This document shows, one piece after another, positions 26,111-35,346 of a DNA stretch of 64,000 bases. How positions within the stretch are numbered: the stretch's first letter is position 1; each line of letters begins with the position of its first letter. The stretch covers positions 504,283 to 568,282 of the forward strand of contig NZ_JACRSU010000002.1 of NCBI RefSeq assembly GCF_014384785.1, given 5' to 3'. The notes under the pieces are model-generated. The model saw only the letters and a list, made by a program, of their open reading frames with translations. It did not search any database and was not told the DNA's origin. This DNA comes from Congzhengia minquanensis (GTDB taxonomy: Bacteria > Bacillota > Clostridia > UBA1381 > UBA9506). Both the position numbers and the translations under genes were made by a program.

Positions 26111-26602
26111 ATGGCAAATAGTTCAATCGTTGCTTCTTTAAAAAAGAATGTAATCAATGCTATATGTGAAGATAGTGATATTTGTTCTATTATTGATTCA
26201 CCAAATAAATTAACTGGGGAGTTATTAAAAGGAACACATATATTTTCCTACAATAAAAATCCAAACACTATTACTGAAACAATGACTTTTATTACAATTC
26301 AAGTAAATACAAAGAGGCGAGATAAAAATGGTACTTTTGTAACGCCGACACTCATAATTAATATATTTTCTCATAACGACCATATGGATTTAAAGTTTGG
26401 CAATGAGCTACAAGATTTTAGTCGTAATGATTATCTTGGTATGTTAATTGATGAAAAGTTTAATGACTCAACAAAATATGGAAATATCGGGAGGCTTGAA
26501 TTAATTAGCAATATTGAAGGAGTTGCTACGGATAAGTTTATTTTTCGCCAGCTTATATTTGAAACAGTTGATATTGATGTTTCTATGTGTAATAGGTGGT
26601 GA
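26111..26602 (+). CDS. Tail completion / neck protein-like
   Basis: 163 residues, AAAGGAGGGG before ATG. Begins MANSSIVASLKKNVINAICEDSDICSIIDS and has a beta half (TFITIQVNTKRRDKNGTFVTPTLIINIFSHNDH), ending in a strand. Size, alpha-then-beta layout and place before the tube gene fit a tail terminator, but no diagnostic motif is present. Confidence 0.45.
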   Translation: MANSSIVASLKKNVINAICEDSDICSIIDSPNKLTGELLKGTHIFSYNKNPNTITETMTFITIQVNTKRRDKNGTFVTPTLIINIFSHNDHMDLKFGNELQDFSRNDYLGMLIDEKFNDSTKYGNIGRLELISNIEGVATDKFIFRQLIFETVDIDVSMCNRW

Positions 26603-26611
26603 TAACTTATT

Positions 26612-27367
26612 ATGACCGAAAATGACGAATTCAAGATATATCGTGGATATGATTATAAAATATCTGACCACATCACTATCCACCAAGCGACACTAAATGA
26701 AATATGTGATTTTGGCGAGCAAGATTATTATAATATGTTATATAATTTGACTGCAACTCCACAAACAATGAAAGTACAGTTATGGGATATGGGTGTTGAT
26801 TATACTAAAATATCCGCTTGGCAATTATTTTATGGGATGTTGTTTAAATTATTTCCGAAAGATAAAACATCTATTTTGTTTGGAAATTTAGATTTTCAAC
26901 GTTTTGAAGTTATACAGCGAAAAAGTGATGATTCATTTTTTCTTTATCAAAAAGTAGAAACCCATAGTGGTATTGATGAGATTGTAATAGATGAATTTAC
27001 TTATAACATAATTACCGATTATTTGCGTCAAGCACATTATATTGAGAAAGATGAAAGAGTTCCTGCAAACGAAACAACAAAAATGGTTTTAATTGAGGAT
27101 GCAAGAGAAGATCAGGAAATGAATAGAAACAAGAAATACCATTCACGTCTAAAGAATTTAGTTTCTGCAATGATAAATTGTGAAGGCTTTAAATATAGTC
27201 ATTCTCAGGTATGGGATATGAAAATAAATGCTTTTATGGACTCTGTGCGTAGAATTTCTAAGATAAAAAATGCAAATTTGCTTTTGCAGTCTGGATATTC
27301 AGGGTTTGGAGTTAATTTAAAAGAAATAAATAAAAAACAACTAGATTGGACAGGGGAACTTGATTAG
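26612..27367 (+). CDS. Hypothetical tail-region protein
   Basis: 251 residues, GGTGGTGAT upstream. N-terminal MTENDEFKIYRGYDYKISDHITIHQATLNEICDFGEQDYYNMLYNL and a C-terminal helical part VWDMKINAFMDSVRRISKIKNANLLLQSGYSGFGVNLKEI. The IHQ-TLxEIxxFGE-xYY motif is common in Firmicute phage proteins encoded next to the tail tube, of unknown function; a chaperone or tail-assembly role is possible. Confidence 0.5.
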   Translation: MTENDEFKIYRGYDYKISDHITIHQATLNEICDFGEQDYYNMLYNLTATPQTMKVQLWDMGVDYTKISAWQLFYGMLFKLFPKDKTSILFGNLDFQRFEVIQRKSDDSFFLYQKVETHSGIDEIVIDEFTYNIITDYLRQAHYIEKDERVPANETTKMVLIEDAREDQEMNRNKKYHSRLKNLVSAMINCEGFKYSHSQVWDMKINAFMDSVRRISKIKNANLLLQSGYSGFGVNLKEINKKQLDWTGELD

Positions 27368-27405
27368 AGTTCTCTTTTTTTATGTAAATTAAGGAGGAAA
27401 ATATT

Positions 27406-28203
27406 ATGGCAGATTTTAACCCAAATGAATTAGTGCTTGAAAAAGTACGTTCTGTTGAGGAATATGACCCAGCTACGTTGGAATTGGTTGGTCGTTATAC
27501 TCAGATCGAAGACCCAGCATTAAACTTCACGGCCGATGAAAGAGAAGTTGTAGACGCTTTTGGGTCATCTATTATGACATTTTATGATGCAGAGAAGGGG
27601 TCTTTTTCGTTTACTAACTCGTTGCATTCTTTGGATTTGCTTGCAAGCCAGTTTGGAACAACAAAAGAAATTGCTTCGACTAGTAATAAAATTAATGTAC
27701 CTGTTTCAGAGGTGCTGCCAATTGGCACTGGAGGTGCTGTAGTTCTTACATATACACCGACTGGTACAACTGGGGCAGAAATACCTTATGTAAAAGTTAT
27801 TAACAGTGATAATACTTTTGGGGAGACCTATGAAATCTCGGCAACTGCTGCTGATGGCAAATTTACATTGGACGTTGATACGAAAACAATCACTCTGCCA
27901 AGTGGTGTAACTGGGCGGGTGTTTGTTAATTATGAAAAAGCCAGCGATGAAGCTGTCAGGATTGTAAAGGAAACTGGCAAAGACCCATACGTTAGATCAC
28001 TTTTAATTCATGCTATTTTTCATGATCCATGCAATAAAAATATCGTTTATAGTGGTGTTATTAGGGCTACCCGTGCTCAAATTGACCCGTCAAATATTGA
28101 TGTAAACCTTACATCTGATGGCAAACATGGTGCACAGTATAAATTAGAAAAACCGTACTGTGATGAAAAGGCAAAATTAGTAGAGGTTTTTGTTTCAAAA
28201 TAA
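27406..28203 (+). CDS. Major tail tube protein
   Basis: 265 residues, AGGAGG before ATG. Beta-rich with NPNELVLEKVRSVEEYDPATLELVGRYTQIEDPALNFTAD at the N-terminus and a closing SNIDVNLTSDGKHGAQYKLEKPYCDEKAKLVEVFVSK, the strand order of tail tube proteins. The middle (about residues 95-180, VLPIGTGGAVVLTYTPTG...VFVNYEKAS) is a separate Ig-like beta insert likely exposed on the tail surface. It would polymerise as stacked hexamers. Confidence 0.7.
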   Translation: MADFNPNELVLEKVRSVEEYDPATLELVGRYTQIEDPALNFTADEREVVDAFGSSIMTFYDAEKGSFSFTNSLHSLDLLASQFGTTKEIASTSNKINVPVSEVLPIGTGGAVVLTYTPTGTTGAEIPYVKVINSDNTFGETYEISATAADGKFTLDVDTKTITLPSGVTGRVFVNYEKASDEAVRIVKETGKDPYVRSLLIHAIFHDPCNKNIVYSGVIRATRAQIDPSNIDVNLTSDGKHGAQYKLEKPYCDEKAKLVEVFVSK

Positions 28204-28255
28204 TAAAACTAATAGCATGTAAAGTGAAATACTTTTATGTTATTTAGGAGGAAAT

Positions 28256-28603
28256 ATGCAACAGAATTTACGAGAATGTGCGATTTGCGGTGAGAAATAT
28301 CCTGTATGTCGCACTTGTGAGGAAGTACAAAGTTTTAAACCATGGCGCACAATTGTAGATACTATGGAGCATTATAAAATTCATATTATTCTTTCTGATT
28401 ATACCAATAAACGTATAACGAAGGAAGATGCTAAAAAAATGTTGTTGGATTGTGATATAGGCGATTATAAAAAGTTTTTGCCTCATATTGCTTCGGTAAT
28501 TGATGAAATCTTTAAAGAGAGTAAAGGAGTATCTGCAAAAACCGTTTCAAAGAAGAAAGAAGCGGAACAAGTAGGCGAATGCGACAATACAAATAGTGAA
28601 TAG
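28256..28603 (+). CDS. Zinc-motif tail assembly protein (chaperone candidate)
   Basis: 115 residues. N-terminal CAICGEKYPVCRTCEE is a likely zinc knuckle, followed by helices (WRTIVDTMEHYKIHIILSDYTN, KRITKEDAKKMLLDCDIGDYKKF) and a Lys/Glu-rich tail. Directly after the tube gene, the usual site of tail assembly chaperones; proteins with this Cys start are frequent there in Clostridial phages. A terminator follows the stop. Confidence 0.5.
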   Translation: MQQNLRECAICGEKYPVCRTCEEVQSFKPWRTIVDTMEHYKIHIILSDYTNKRITKEDAKKMLLDCDIGDYKKFLPHIASVIDEIFKESKGVSAKTVSKKKEAEQVGECDNTNSE

Positions 28604-28610
28604 TGTTATT

Positions 28611-28657
28611 AATAGGGAATATAGAACTATTCATAGTTTTGTATTCCCTATTTTTTT
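28611..28657 (+). terminator. Rho-independent terminator
   Basis: AATAGGGAATA and TATTCCCTA form a 9-10 bp stem, followed by TTTTTTT. It separates the head/tube operon from the holin cluster. Confidence 0.8.
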
Positions 28658-28681
28658 ACGATAAGATAGGAGTGGAATTCC

Positions 28682-28888
28682 ATAAAAGAATGTAGTATTG
28701 TTACAGGAAAATTATATAATCCTGATGAATGTGTTTTTATTGTAAATCAGCTTCAAACATATAAATATCTGGATAATAACGCAGAGTTATTAGATGTATT
28801 TTGTGGCAAAGATAACAAATTAATTTATGTATTTAATAGAAAAGACACTTATGAGTTATATGATAAGTGGTGTAAACGAGAGTTATAA
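28682..28888 (+). CDS. Small hypothetical protein, ATA start
   Basis: 68 residues: KECSIVTGKLYNPDECVFIVNQLQTYKYL...DVFCGKDNKLIYVFNRKDTYELYDKWCKREL. GGAG lies 9 nt before ATA; a stop (TAG) is five codons upstream and no ATG, GTG or TTG occurs anywhere in the frame. The compact alpha/beta layout (strand-helix-strand-strand-helix) and clean codon use argue it is real. No family recognised. Confidence 0.6.
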   Translation: MKECSIVTGKLYNPDECVFIVNQLQTYKYLDNNAELLDVFCGKDNKLIYVFNRKDTYELYDKWCKREL

Positions 28889-28906
28889 ATTAAATGGAGG
28901 GTTAAT

Positions 28907-29173
28907 ATGGATATAACGTTTTTAGCAGAATATGCAGTTCCGTTAATTATTGGAATTTGTTTGTGTATTGGATACATTTTAAAAAATTTAATACCAACGG
29001 ACAAGGTAGACAGATTTATTCCTCTAATTATGGGTATTCTTGGTATTGTTATTAATATTTGGTTAAATATGGCTTTTACTCCAACTATTCTTTTAGGCGG
29101 AGTTCTTTCAGGTTTGGCATCAACGGGTTTACATCAGGTATTTAAGCAGTTTATTAATAAAGATGATGTGTAA
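28907..29173 (+). CDS. Holin-like membrane protein
   Basis: 88 residues with three hydrophobic segments: AVPLIIGICLCIGYIL, FIPLIMGILGIVINIWL and TILLGGVLSGLASTGLHQVF, and a short charged C-terminus (NKDDV). This is the profile of small phage holins that permeabilise the membrane for lysis. No separate endolysin is seen nearby; the tape measure carries a peptidase and the lysin may lie outside the window. Confidence 0.65.
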   Translation: MDITFLAEYAVPLIIGICLCIGYILKNLIPTDKVDRFIPLIMGILGIVINIWLNMAFTPTILLGGVLSGLASTGLHQVFKQFINKDDV

Positions 29174-29191
29174 AGGTTTGGTGCTATATGG

Positions 29192-29692
29192 ATGGAAGCC
29201 ATAACAGAGTTATTTAGATTGGATATTTTGTCTGTATTTACAGGCTTGTTTTTAATATTGTCAGCGATTATCGCTATGACTACTATTATTGGAAAGTTTT
29301 CAGAAATAATAGGAAAACCTGTAAAATGGATAAAGAAGAAAAATGAAGACCATGAGCTTTTAATAACAACTGCTCAGAATTTGAATGAATTGCAAAAGAA
29401 ACATGAAGACGATGTTAAGCAATCTATTATTCATGATGAAAAGATTGAACGAAAAATAGAAGATTTAACATGCATGTTTGTGGATAAAGAAATAGATGAT
29501 TTACGATGGGAAATCATTAATACGGCAGATAAAATAACTAACGGAAGAACTATAAGTAGGGAATGTTATAGACATTGCCTTAAAACGTATGACAAGTATG
29601 AAAAGATAATTGAAACAAACCGGCTTACAAATAGCGAGGTTGATATGAGTATTGAAATTATCAGAAAATCATATTTAGAGCAAGATTATTGA
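29192..29692 (+). CDS. Membrane-anchored coiled-coil protein
   Basis: 166 residues: one N-terminal transmembrane helix (SVFTGLFLILSAIIAMTTIIG), then long charged helices (HELLITTAQNLNELQKKHEDDVKQSI...). Located right after the holin, it resembles the single-span, coiled-coil partners that accompany phage holins (second holin, antiholin or spanin-like). Function inferred from context. Confidence 0.5.
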   Translation: MEAITELFRLDILSVFTGLFLILSAIIAMTTIIGKFSEIIGKPVKWIKKKNEDHELLITTAQNLNELQKKHEDDVKQSIIHDEKIERKIEDLTCMFVDKEIDDLRWEIINTADKITNGRTISRECYRHCLKTYDKYEKIIETNRLTNSEVDMSIEIIRKSYLEQDY

Positions 29693-29711
29693 TTAATAAA
29701 AATATCGTATT

Positions 29712-29752
29712 AAAGAACGGTTTTATTCGATTGTGAATAGCCGTTCTTTTGT
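29712..29752 (+). terminator. Rho-independent terminator
   Basis: AAAGAACGG (29712-29720) pairs with CCGTTCTTT (29741-29749) and ends in a T-run. It closes the holin unit. Confidence 0.8.
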
Positions 29753-29769
29753 TGTATAAGGAAGTGAAA

Positions 29770-30297
29770 ATAATAGGCAAGTCAATTGGTAAGATCTTTG
29801 AGAACAATTTCAAAGCATCTATTCCAGATAATATATGGTATTATAGACCTCCAGATAGTGCTCAAGGATTTGATATTGGTGCAAGTTCAAAATTACGATT
29901 TAGTCAACATTCTCCTTGTGACTGTATGTTATTTAATGGAACGCATTTATTCTGTTTGGAATTAAAGACGGTATTTGGTACAAGTATATCCTTTGAAAGA
30001 GAAAAAGACGACAAAGGGGTAATTCATAAATACCAATTTGATAGCCTTTCAAAGTTTGCAAAATATAAAAATGTTATATCGGGATTTTTGCTTGACTTCC
30101 GAAAGTCCGATCATACATATTTTACAAAGATAGATGATGTATTGAATATGATTAAATGCATTGATAAGAAGTCGTTTAACGAGGGGGATTTATTGAAACA
30201 CAGCTCCCCTACTCTTATTGAGAAAAAGAAATTAAAGGTTAATTACAAATATAATGTAGCTCTTATGATAGAGCAAGTAATTAAAAAAGGAGATTAA
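29770..30297 (+). CDS. RecU-like Holliday-junction resolvase
   Basis: 175 residues. GKSIGKIFENNFKASIP at the start, then WYYRPPDSAQGFDI, SPCDCMLFNGTHLFCLELKTVFG: Asp and E-L-K of a PD-(D/E)xK nuclease with an upstream Glu (IFENNF). YQFDSLSKFAKYKNVISGFLLDFRK matches the Q...L......SGFLL.F segment typical of RecU. AAGGAAG is 5 nt before ATA 29770 (a second ATA follows); GTG two codons earlier abuts the ribosome site. It would resolve branched DNA before packaging. Confidence 0.7.
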   Translation: MIGKSIGKIFENNFKASIPDNIWYYRPPDSAQGFDIGASSKLRFSQHSPCDCMLFNGTHLFCLELKTVFGTSISFEREKDDKGVIHKYQFDSLSKFAKYKNVISGFLLDFRKSDHTYFTKIDDVLNMIKCIDKKSFNEGDLLKHSSPTLIEKKKLKVNYKYNVALMIEQVIKKGD

Positions 30298-30301
30298 TTT
30301 T

Positions 30302-30640
30302 ATGTTTAGAGAGTATTTTGAGTACAGAAAAAATCGTAAAGCTGCTAAGCGTGAAATGGCGAAAACAATGGCGACTGCTCTGCCTGTTGTAAACGGACTT
30401 GTAGAAGAAAGCGCAATTATTGGTGAATTCTTTAAAAAGCTTGTTGTAGCATCTAAAAATGTTAAAACAGAAGAGTTATATCCGCTTATTATTTCTGAAT
30501 TGGCAAACGCATTTAAGACAAACGAAAGTAGATTAATAGAAATTTTAACTTATATGGCAACATTATCGCCGGAGGATATGCAAAAAATTTTGGTACATAG
30601 TGTTGTAGAAAGTAATGATGAGATAAGTCACGTTGAATAA
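30302..30640 (+). CDS. Hypothetical, possible tail assembly chaperone
   Basis: 112 residues, all helical: FREYFEYRKNRKAAKREMAKTMATALPVVNGLVEES...PLIISELANAFKTNESRLIEILTYMATLSPEDMQKIL. Follows the resolvase by 4 nt. Helical proteins of this size a few genes before the tape measure often act as chaperones, but no frameshift partner is visible. Confidence 0.45.
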   Translation: MFREYFEYRKNRKAAKREMAKTMATALPVVNGLVEESAIIGEFFKKLVVASKNVKTEELYPLIISELANAFKTNESRLIEILTYMATLSPEDMQKILVHSVVESNDEISHVE

Positions 30641-30662
30641 TTAAAACAAAGGAGCAAATCGT

Positions 30663-31082
30663 TTGTCAAAAGTATTTAAAACAGTTGTTGAACTTGAAAA
30701 CTATGTTGAAAGTGCTTGTAAAAAAGCAGTTGAAAGTGCTTGTAATAGACTACTTGGAACGCTACAAGAGTTAATAGACACAGAATACTATGACCAGTTT
30801 GAACCAGATAGATACATTCGCTCTTATGATTTTTGGCGGTCAGCATCAACAAGAATGTTAAATGCTACTTGTGGTGAAATTTTTATGGACAGTCCCAAAA
30901 TGAACTACAACAGTTTTTGGACTGGTGAAAAACAATTAGCGTATGCATCGGAAGGTTATCACGGTTCTAAAGATATTCAAACCGAAGGTAGATTTTGGGA
31001 CGCTTTCATTGATTTCTGTGAAAAAAATGCGTCAAATATTCTAAAAGAAGAGCTAATAAAACAAGGGTTGAATGTTAAATAG
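30663..31082 (+). CDS. Hypothetical phage structural or morphogenesis protein
   Basis: 139 residues, TTG start after AAAGGAGC. N-terminal helix has an exact-style repeat (YVESACKKAVESACNRLL), then ELIDTEYYDQFEPDRYIRSYDFWRSA and EGRFWDAFIDFCEKNASNILKEELIKQ. Aromatic-rich middle (TEYYDQF.PDRY.RSYDF) is common in HK97-gp10-like virion proteins. Function unsure. Confidence 0.5.
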   Translation: MSKVFKTVVELENYVESACKKAVESACNRLLGTLQELIDTEYYDQFEPDRYIRSYDFWRSASTRMLNATCGEIFMDSPKMNYNSFWTGEKQLAYASEGYHGSKDIQTEGRFWDAFIDFCEKNASNILKEELIKQGLNVK

Positions 31083-31184
31083 ATATTGATATATGATTAA
31101 TTGTATGGTATAATAAATATAGAACATTTGTTCGTTCATCTTTGGTATTTGACATAATTAAAATTTTATCGAGGAGCTATAATT

Positions 31185-31442
31185 ATGTCTAAGAAGCCAT
31201 GTAAAACATATGTAGATGTATTAGCAAAATTTGACTGCGCGGGGAATGTAATACCAATGCGGATAAAATGGGAAGATGGACGTATATTCTTAATTGACAA
31301 CGTGATAGATATTCGTCGCGCAGCGTCAATTAAAGGCGGCGGGTTGGGTATTAGATATACTGTTGTTATAAACGGAAAACGAACCTATATTTGGAGAGAT
31401 GATGACACATGGTTTGTAGAGAGAAAATATCTTTATATTTAG
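31185..31442 (+). CDS. Small beta-strand protein upstream of AAA ATPase
   Basis: 85 residues: MSKKPCKTYVDVLAKFDCAGNVIPMRIKWEDGRIFLIDNVIDIRRAAS...GIRYTVVINGKRTYIWRDDDTWFVERKY. The pattern is that of small PH- or SH3-like beta barrels found widely in Firmicute accessory regions. A promoter-like TATGGTATAATAAA (TGGTATAAT, 31104-31112) lies upstream, so with the ATPase it may form an independent accessory unit. Confidence 0.55.
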   Translation: MSKKPCKTYVDVLAKFDCAGNVIPMRIKWEDGRIFLIDNVIDIRRAASIKGGGLGIRYTVVINGKRTYIWRDDDTWFVERKYLYI

Positions 31443-31518
31443 AAAGGATAAGGTGTTGATTTTTAATCATTTTGATGATAGACTGAAAGAAAACTGCATT
31501 TCTGGGAGGTCTATTGTT

Positions 31519-32691
31519 TTGAAAAATCCATATAAGCCGGGAGCTGGTTTTGCTCCTGAATATTTGGCTGGTAGAGACCAATTACTTGATACTGCTACAA
31601 ATAACTTAAATGAATTAAAAGAAGGCGGTATGGTAATGCACACTGTATTCTATGGTGTTCGTGGAGTAGGTAAAACGGTGCTATTAAATAGGGTTGAAGA
31701 AATGGCTGATAATCTTGGTTTCTTATATTCTCACATAGAATGTAATGAAAATTTTGATTTTAATAAAAATATAATTATACAAAGCAAAAAGTTCATTAAT
31801 CAATTGAGTCTTATAAAGTCTGTGAAAGAATTGATTGACAAAGTAAAATTGGTAGTAACATCATTTAAGACAACTTATTCGCCTGATGATAATACTTGGA
31901 GCTTTGGATGGAGTCAACAACCATACAATGTTGAAACAGCAGATACAGGTGACTTTACAACTGATTTAATTACATTGTTTACTTCACTTGGTAAATTGGC
32001 ACAAAAGGCTAATGTCCCTATTTGTTTTTTTATTGATGAAATTCAAGCTCTAGATAAAAAGTATCTGGTTGCTTTAATAACTGCAATACATAGAATGAAT
32101 CAATTAGGACTACCTATTTTGCTTTATGCTGCGGGATTACCAACTATTTTACGAATTGCCGGAGATGCAAAATCATATTCAGAAAGGCTATTTAATTTTA
32201 CTAAAATTTCTTCGTTAAATGATAATGATGCGATAGACGCAATTACTGTTCCTGCGTTACAATACGGCGTAAAATTTGATGATGCTGCTGTAAGCCTTAT
32301 ATTAAAGCATACAGGTGGATACCCGTATTTCATACAACAGTATGGCAGAATAATTTGGAACCTGGCTGCTATTGATCGTCATGTTACAAAAGAAATAGTT
32401 CACACGTCATATGATGAATACACTGAAACCTTAGATAATAGTTTTTACGGAGTTAGGTTTAATCGAAGCACAAAAGCTGAAAAAGATTTTTTACTTGCAA
32501 TGTCTCAATGCAAACATTTCCCATGTGCAATGAATGAAGTTTCTAAAAAAATGAACAGAGACTCTCATTCTATTTCTCCTTTAAGAAATAATCTTATTAA
32601 TAAAGGATTAATTTATTCTCCTTCGTTTGGTGAAATTGATTTTACTGTTCCCCATTTTGACCGTTTTTTAGAACGTACTTTTTTAAAATAA
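31519..32691 (+). CDS. AAA ATPase with winged-helix C-terminus (copy 1)
   Basis: 390 residues. KNPYKPGAGFAPEYLAGRDQLL start, Walker A FYGVRGVGKTVLL, Walker B ICFFIDEIQAL, sensor-like GLPTILRIAGDAKSYSERLF, and a C-terminal winged helix (MNEVSKKMNRDSHSISPLRNNLINKGLIYSP...IDFTVPHF). TTG 31519 has GGGAGG upstream and aligns with the start of its paralogue at 51064; a longer frame from 31453 is less likely. This Orc1/Cdc6-like AAA family is scattered in bacterial accessory regions with unknown function. It sits between structural genes, closed by a terminator: a typical moron. Confidence 0.7.
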   Translation: MKNPYKPGAGFAPEYLAGRDQLLDTATNNLNELKEGGMVMHTVFYGVRGVGKTVLLNRVEEMADNLGFLYSHIECNENFDFNKNIIIQSKKFINQLSLIKSVKELIDKVKLVVTSFKTTYSPDDNTWSFGWSQQPYNVETADTGDFTTDLITLFTSLGKLAQKANVPICFFIDEIQALDKKYLVALITAIHRMNQLGLPILLYAAGLPTILRIAGDAKSYSERLFNFTKISSLNDNDAIDAITVPALQYGVKFDDAAVSLILKHTGGYPYFIQQYGRIIWNLAAIDRHVTKEIVHTSYDEYTETLDNSFYGVRFNRSTKAEKDFLLAMSQCKHFPCAMNEVSKKMNRDSHSISPLRNNLINKGLIYSPSFGEIDFTVPHFDRFLERTFLK

Positions 32692-32724
32692 TATATTTAA
32701 TGAAGGTAAAGTAAAAAAATCAAA

Positions 32725-32750
32725 GGCTACTAAATTAGTAGTCTTTTTTA
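32725..32750 (+). terminator. Terminator of the first ATPase unit
   Basis: GGCTACTA / TAGTAGTC stem with a short loop, followed by TTTTTT. Confidence 0.8.
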
Positions 32751-32824
32751 TATATAATTTTCTGCTCTTCCCGTTTGGGGAGAGCTATTTTTATGCTCAA
32801 AATAGGAAGGAGAGATGTATATAA

Positions 32825-34930
32825 TTGAATAACTTTGAAGTACTTATAAAAGCTATTTTGGATACAAGCAGTATTGGCAAACAGGATATTGACAAAGTTC
32901 AAAAGGTTATTAATAAGCTTTCTGTAAACATAGCCGCCGATATTGATAAAGCAGACCTTATAGCGAGTATAAAAAAGGTTATACCAGAAATCGAGTCTGA
33001 ATTGAAGAAAATATCTGGTGTAGATATTAAAATTAATGACTCTGCTGTGACAAAGGCCGTAAATAATCTTATTAAAGACAACCAGAGATTACAGGCAGAA
33101 TTTGATAAAACGGCACAGAAATCAAATAAGATAAAACTATCTATTGATAATGGTACATATGAAAAACAGTTAAATCAAGCAATTTCTGCCACTCAAAAAT
33201 GGAAATCTGAAAATGCACAATTGAAATCTAGCATTAATGATTTGGAACTGGCTTATAAGGATTTAATTAACCCACAACAGGCCGACCAAAGAGTTAAGAA
33301 TGAAGAAAGATTTCAGCAAGCATTAAAGAAAACGCAAAATTTAACGTCTATACAAAAAGGCAAATATGCTACAGATGACGAAGTCACTACCTTATTAAAT
33401 AAATATCAGACCTTTTATGACAAAAATACTGCTGCTCATAAAAAATGGGGAGCGCAATTACTAAAGAATATAAATGAGTTGTCAAACGGAATGAAAATAC
33501 CAATTGACAGAGCAAACCAATTAGAAAAAGAGTTACAGGATGTTGGTAATGCTGCTAGGCAAGCTGGAAAGCTTGGTTATTCCTCGTTTGATAAAATCAA
33601 AAATATTTGGAATAAATTTGGCGGTTGGACTCTTGGTACTCAGAGTATGATGTTTTTTGTTAATGAGACCAGAGAGGCAGTTAAAGAACTTAAACAGGTT
33701 GACACTTTATTAACAGAAATAAGTAAGGCAAATGATAAATTATCAAAAAATGAATTAAAAGGAATCGGGAACAGGTCATTTGAAACTGCCAGTAAATATG
33801 GTAAAAAATCGACAGATTATTTATCAGGAGTACAAGAAGCTTCGCGAGCTGGATATTCTGACGCAGAAGATATAGCAGAATTATCGGTTGCTGTTCAAGG
33901 CGCAGGAGATGTAACGGCTGAAATTGCAAATCAATATGTTATTGCTACAGATAAGGCATATGGTTTACAGGGAAATGTTCAAAAATTAACGGAAGTTTTT
34001 GATGGTTCAAATAAAATAACTAATTTGAATGCAGTTAACATGACTAAGCTAGCAGAAGGTATGTCAATAGTTGGATCAACTGCTGCAAGTTTTGGCGTTG
34101 ATGTAAACGAAACAACTGCTGCATTGGGGACAATGGCTGCTGTCACACAACAAGAAGGTTCTGAAGTTGCTCGTGCTTTTCGCGCCATCCTTCTTAATAT
34201 TAGACAGGTTTCTGACGAAGAGGAAGGGATTAGTGCAGAAGGGCTTACTAAGTATGAAAAGGCATGTAATGCTCTTAATGTTAAATTAAAAGAAACTAAA
34301 AATGGGGTTACTTCACTTCGTGATCCGATGGAGGTTCTAAACGAATTATCAGTTGAATATTCAAAATTAAATAATAACGATATTCGTAGAACGAATTTAT
34401 TAAATTCGGTAGGTGGGAAATTAAGAGCAACCCAATTAGATGCTTTATTACGAAATTGGGATATGTACGAGAAAATGCTTGGTGAATATGCAAATGGTGG
34501 AGGCTCAATGGCTGTTGAGGCTGAAAAGAGTGCGAATAATTTAGAAGGATCACTAAATTCATTAGGCAATACTTGGACTGATTTAATATCTTCATTTGCT
34601 CAATCGGGTACTTTGATTGGAGCAGTACAAGAGTTAAATTCTGCCTTGTCTGTTCTTAAAAGTATTTTGGCACCTATCGGTGGACTACTAAATAATGTCT
34701 TAACTGTTGGTGATGGATTCGTACCAAAAGTAGCATTAATATCGGCTAGTATTAAAGGACTATCTAAATTAAATCTTGCAAAGAAATTAACAAGCTTCGT
34801 GGGTAGGGATAAAATGTTGTCCCTTATAATATGCCCACCACACGGTGATGGCAACATTGAACGAGTTTATAATGAAGACGGTTTTATAAGCAAGACTGTG
34901 TGTAGCAAACGACTGAAATGGTGTGCGTAA
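32825..34930 (+). CDS. Tape measure protein, 5' part (exon 1)
   Basis: 701 codons are open; TTG start after GGAAGGAGAG. Long coiled coil in the first 250 residues, then the TP901-type tape measure core (ASKYGKKSTDYLSGVQEASRAGYSDAEDIAELS..., TVTQQEGSEVARAFRAILLNIRQ; about residues 310-480) and a hydrophobic stretch (VLKSILAPIGGLLNNVLTVGD). Native sequence probably ends near residue 658 (KKLTSF, about 34800), because the tail of the frame (CPPHGDGNIERVYNEDGF...) is unlike a tape measure and lies in structured RNA. The gene continues 9.3 kb downstream at about 44120. Confidence 0.75.
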   Translation: MNNFEVLIKAILDTSSIGKQDIDKVQKVINKLSVNIAADIDKADLIASIKKVIPEIESELKKISGVDIKINDSAVTKAVNNLIKDNQRLQAEFDKTAQKSNKIKLSIDNGTYEKQLNQAISATQKWKSENAQLKSSINDLELAYKDLINPQQADQRVKNEERFQQALKKTQNLTSIQKGKYATDDEVTTLLNKYQTFYDKNTAAHKKWGAQLLKNINELSNGMKIPIDRANQLEKELQDVGNAARQAGKLGYSSFDKIKNIWNKFGGWTLGTQSMMFFVNETREAVKELKQVDTLLTEISKANDKLSKNELKGIGNRSFETASKYGKKSTDYLSGVQEASRAGYSDAEDIAELSVAVQGAGDVTAEIANQYVIATDKAYGLQGNVQKLTEVFDGSNKITNLNAVNMTKLAEGMSIVGSTAASFGVDVNETTAALGTMAAVTQQEGSEVARAFRAILLNIRQVSDEEEGISAEGLTKYEKACNALNVKLKETKNGVTSLRDPMEVLNELSVEYSKLNNNDIRRTNLLNSVGGKLRATQLDALLRNWDMYEKMLGEYANGGGSMAVEAEKSANNLEGSLNSLGNTWTDLISSFAQSGTLIGAVQELNSALSVLKSILAPIGGLLNNVLTVGDGFVPKVALISASIKGLSKLNLAKKLTSFVGRDKMLSLIICPPHGDGNIERVYNEDGFISKTVCSKRLKWCA

Positions 34931-35346
34931 GAAACACACTCTCGATGAAGCAACGAGACGGGAACTGTCTATGTTCTTTTCACCAAACTATAGTGGTGAC
35001 ATTATAGTGGCAATCGTGAAAGCGATATGGTATGGGAATAGTAAAAGAATTTGAGGAACCCGCACCTAACCTATTAAATATATTTAACAGGAGTGGCCAA
35101 CGAGTATCTTAGTCGCACGGTTATCTCTACCTTATTGAGAATATAATCGTGAAGGTGTATTCTGGACTAACATTCAGCAACAGAATGATTGTTTCAGGGC
35201 ATAGTATATTGTGCTCTTTGTTGTATTTTGGCGGCATAACATCTGTCGTAATATATAGATGTTTCATATTTAACAACTTAAATTGCTCACTATCAACACG
35301 CAATACTATGCTCCTTTTGTGTTAGCATTGTATTGAGGTGAGTTAT
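34931..35346 (+). ncRNA. Structured non-coding 5' part of the tape-measure insertion
   Basis: No ORF. It holds the GAAGC-loop stem, the R/S-like elements described for the block, and a long pairing between GCATAGTATATTGTG (about 35199) and CACGCAATACTATGC (about 35299) just before the XRE gene. The last element may attenuate or insulate cargo transcription. Confidence 0.45.

Noticed and set aside
34799..34960. Group II intron start (GTGGG, EBS1-like GAAGC loop)
   Set aside because: The 5' motif deviates from GTGYG and no domain V could be found near 44000-44130; kept only as an alternative to a group I origin.
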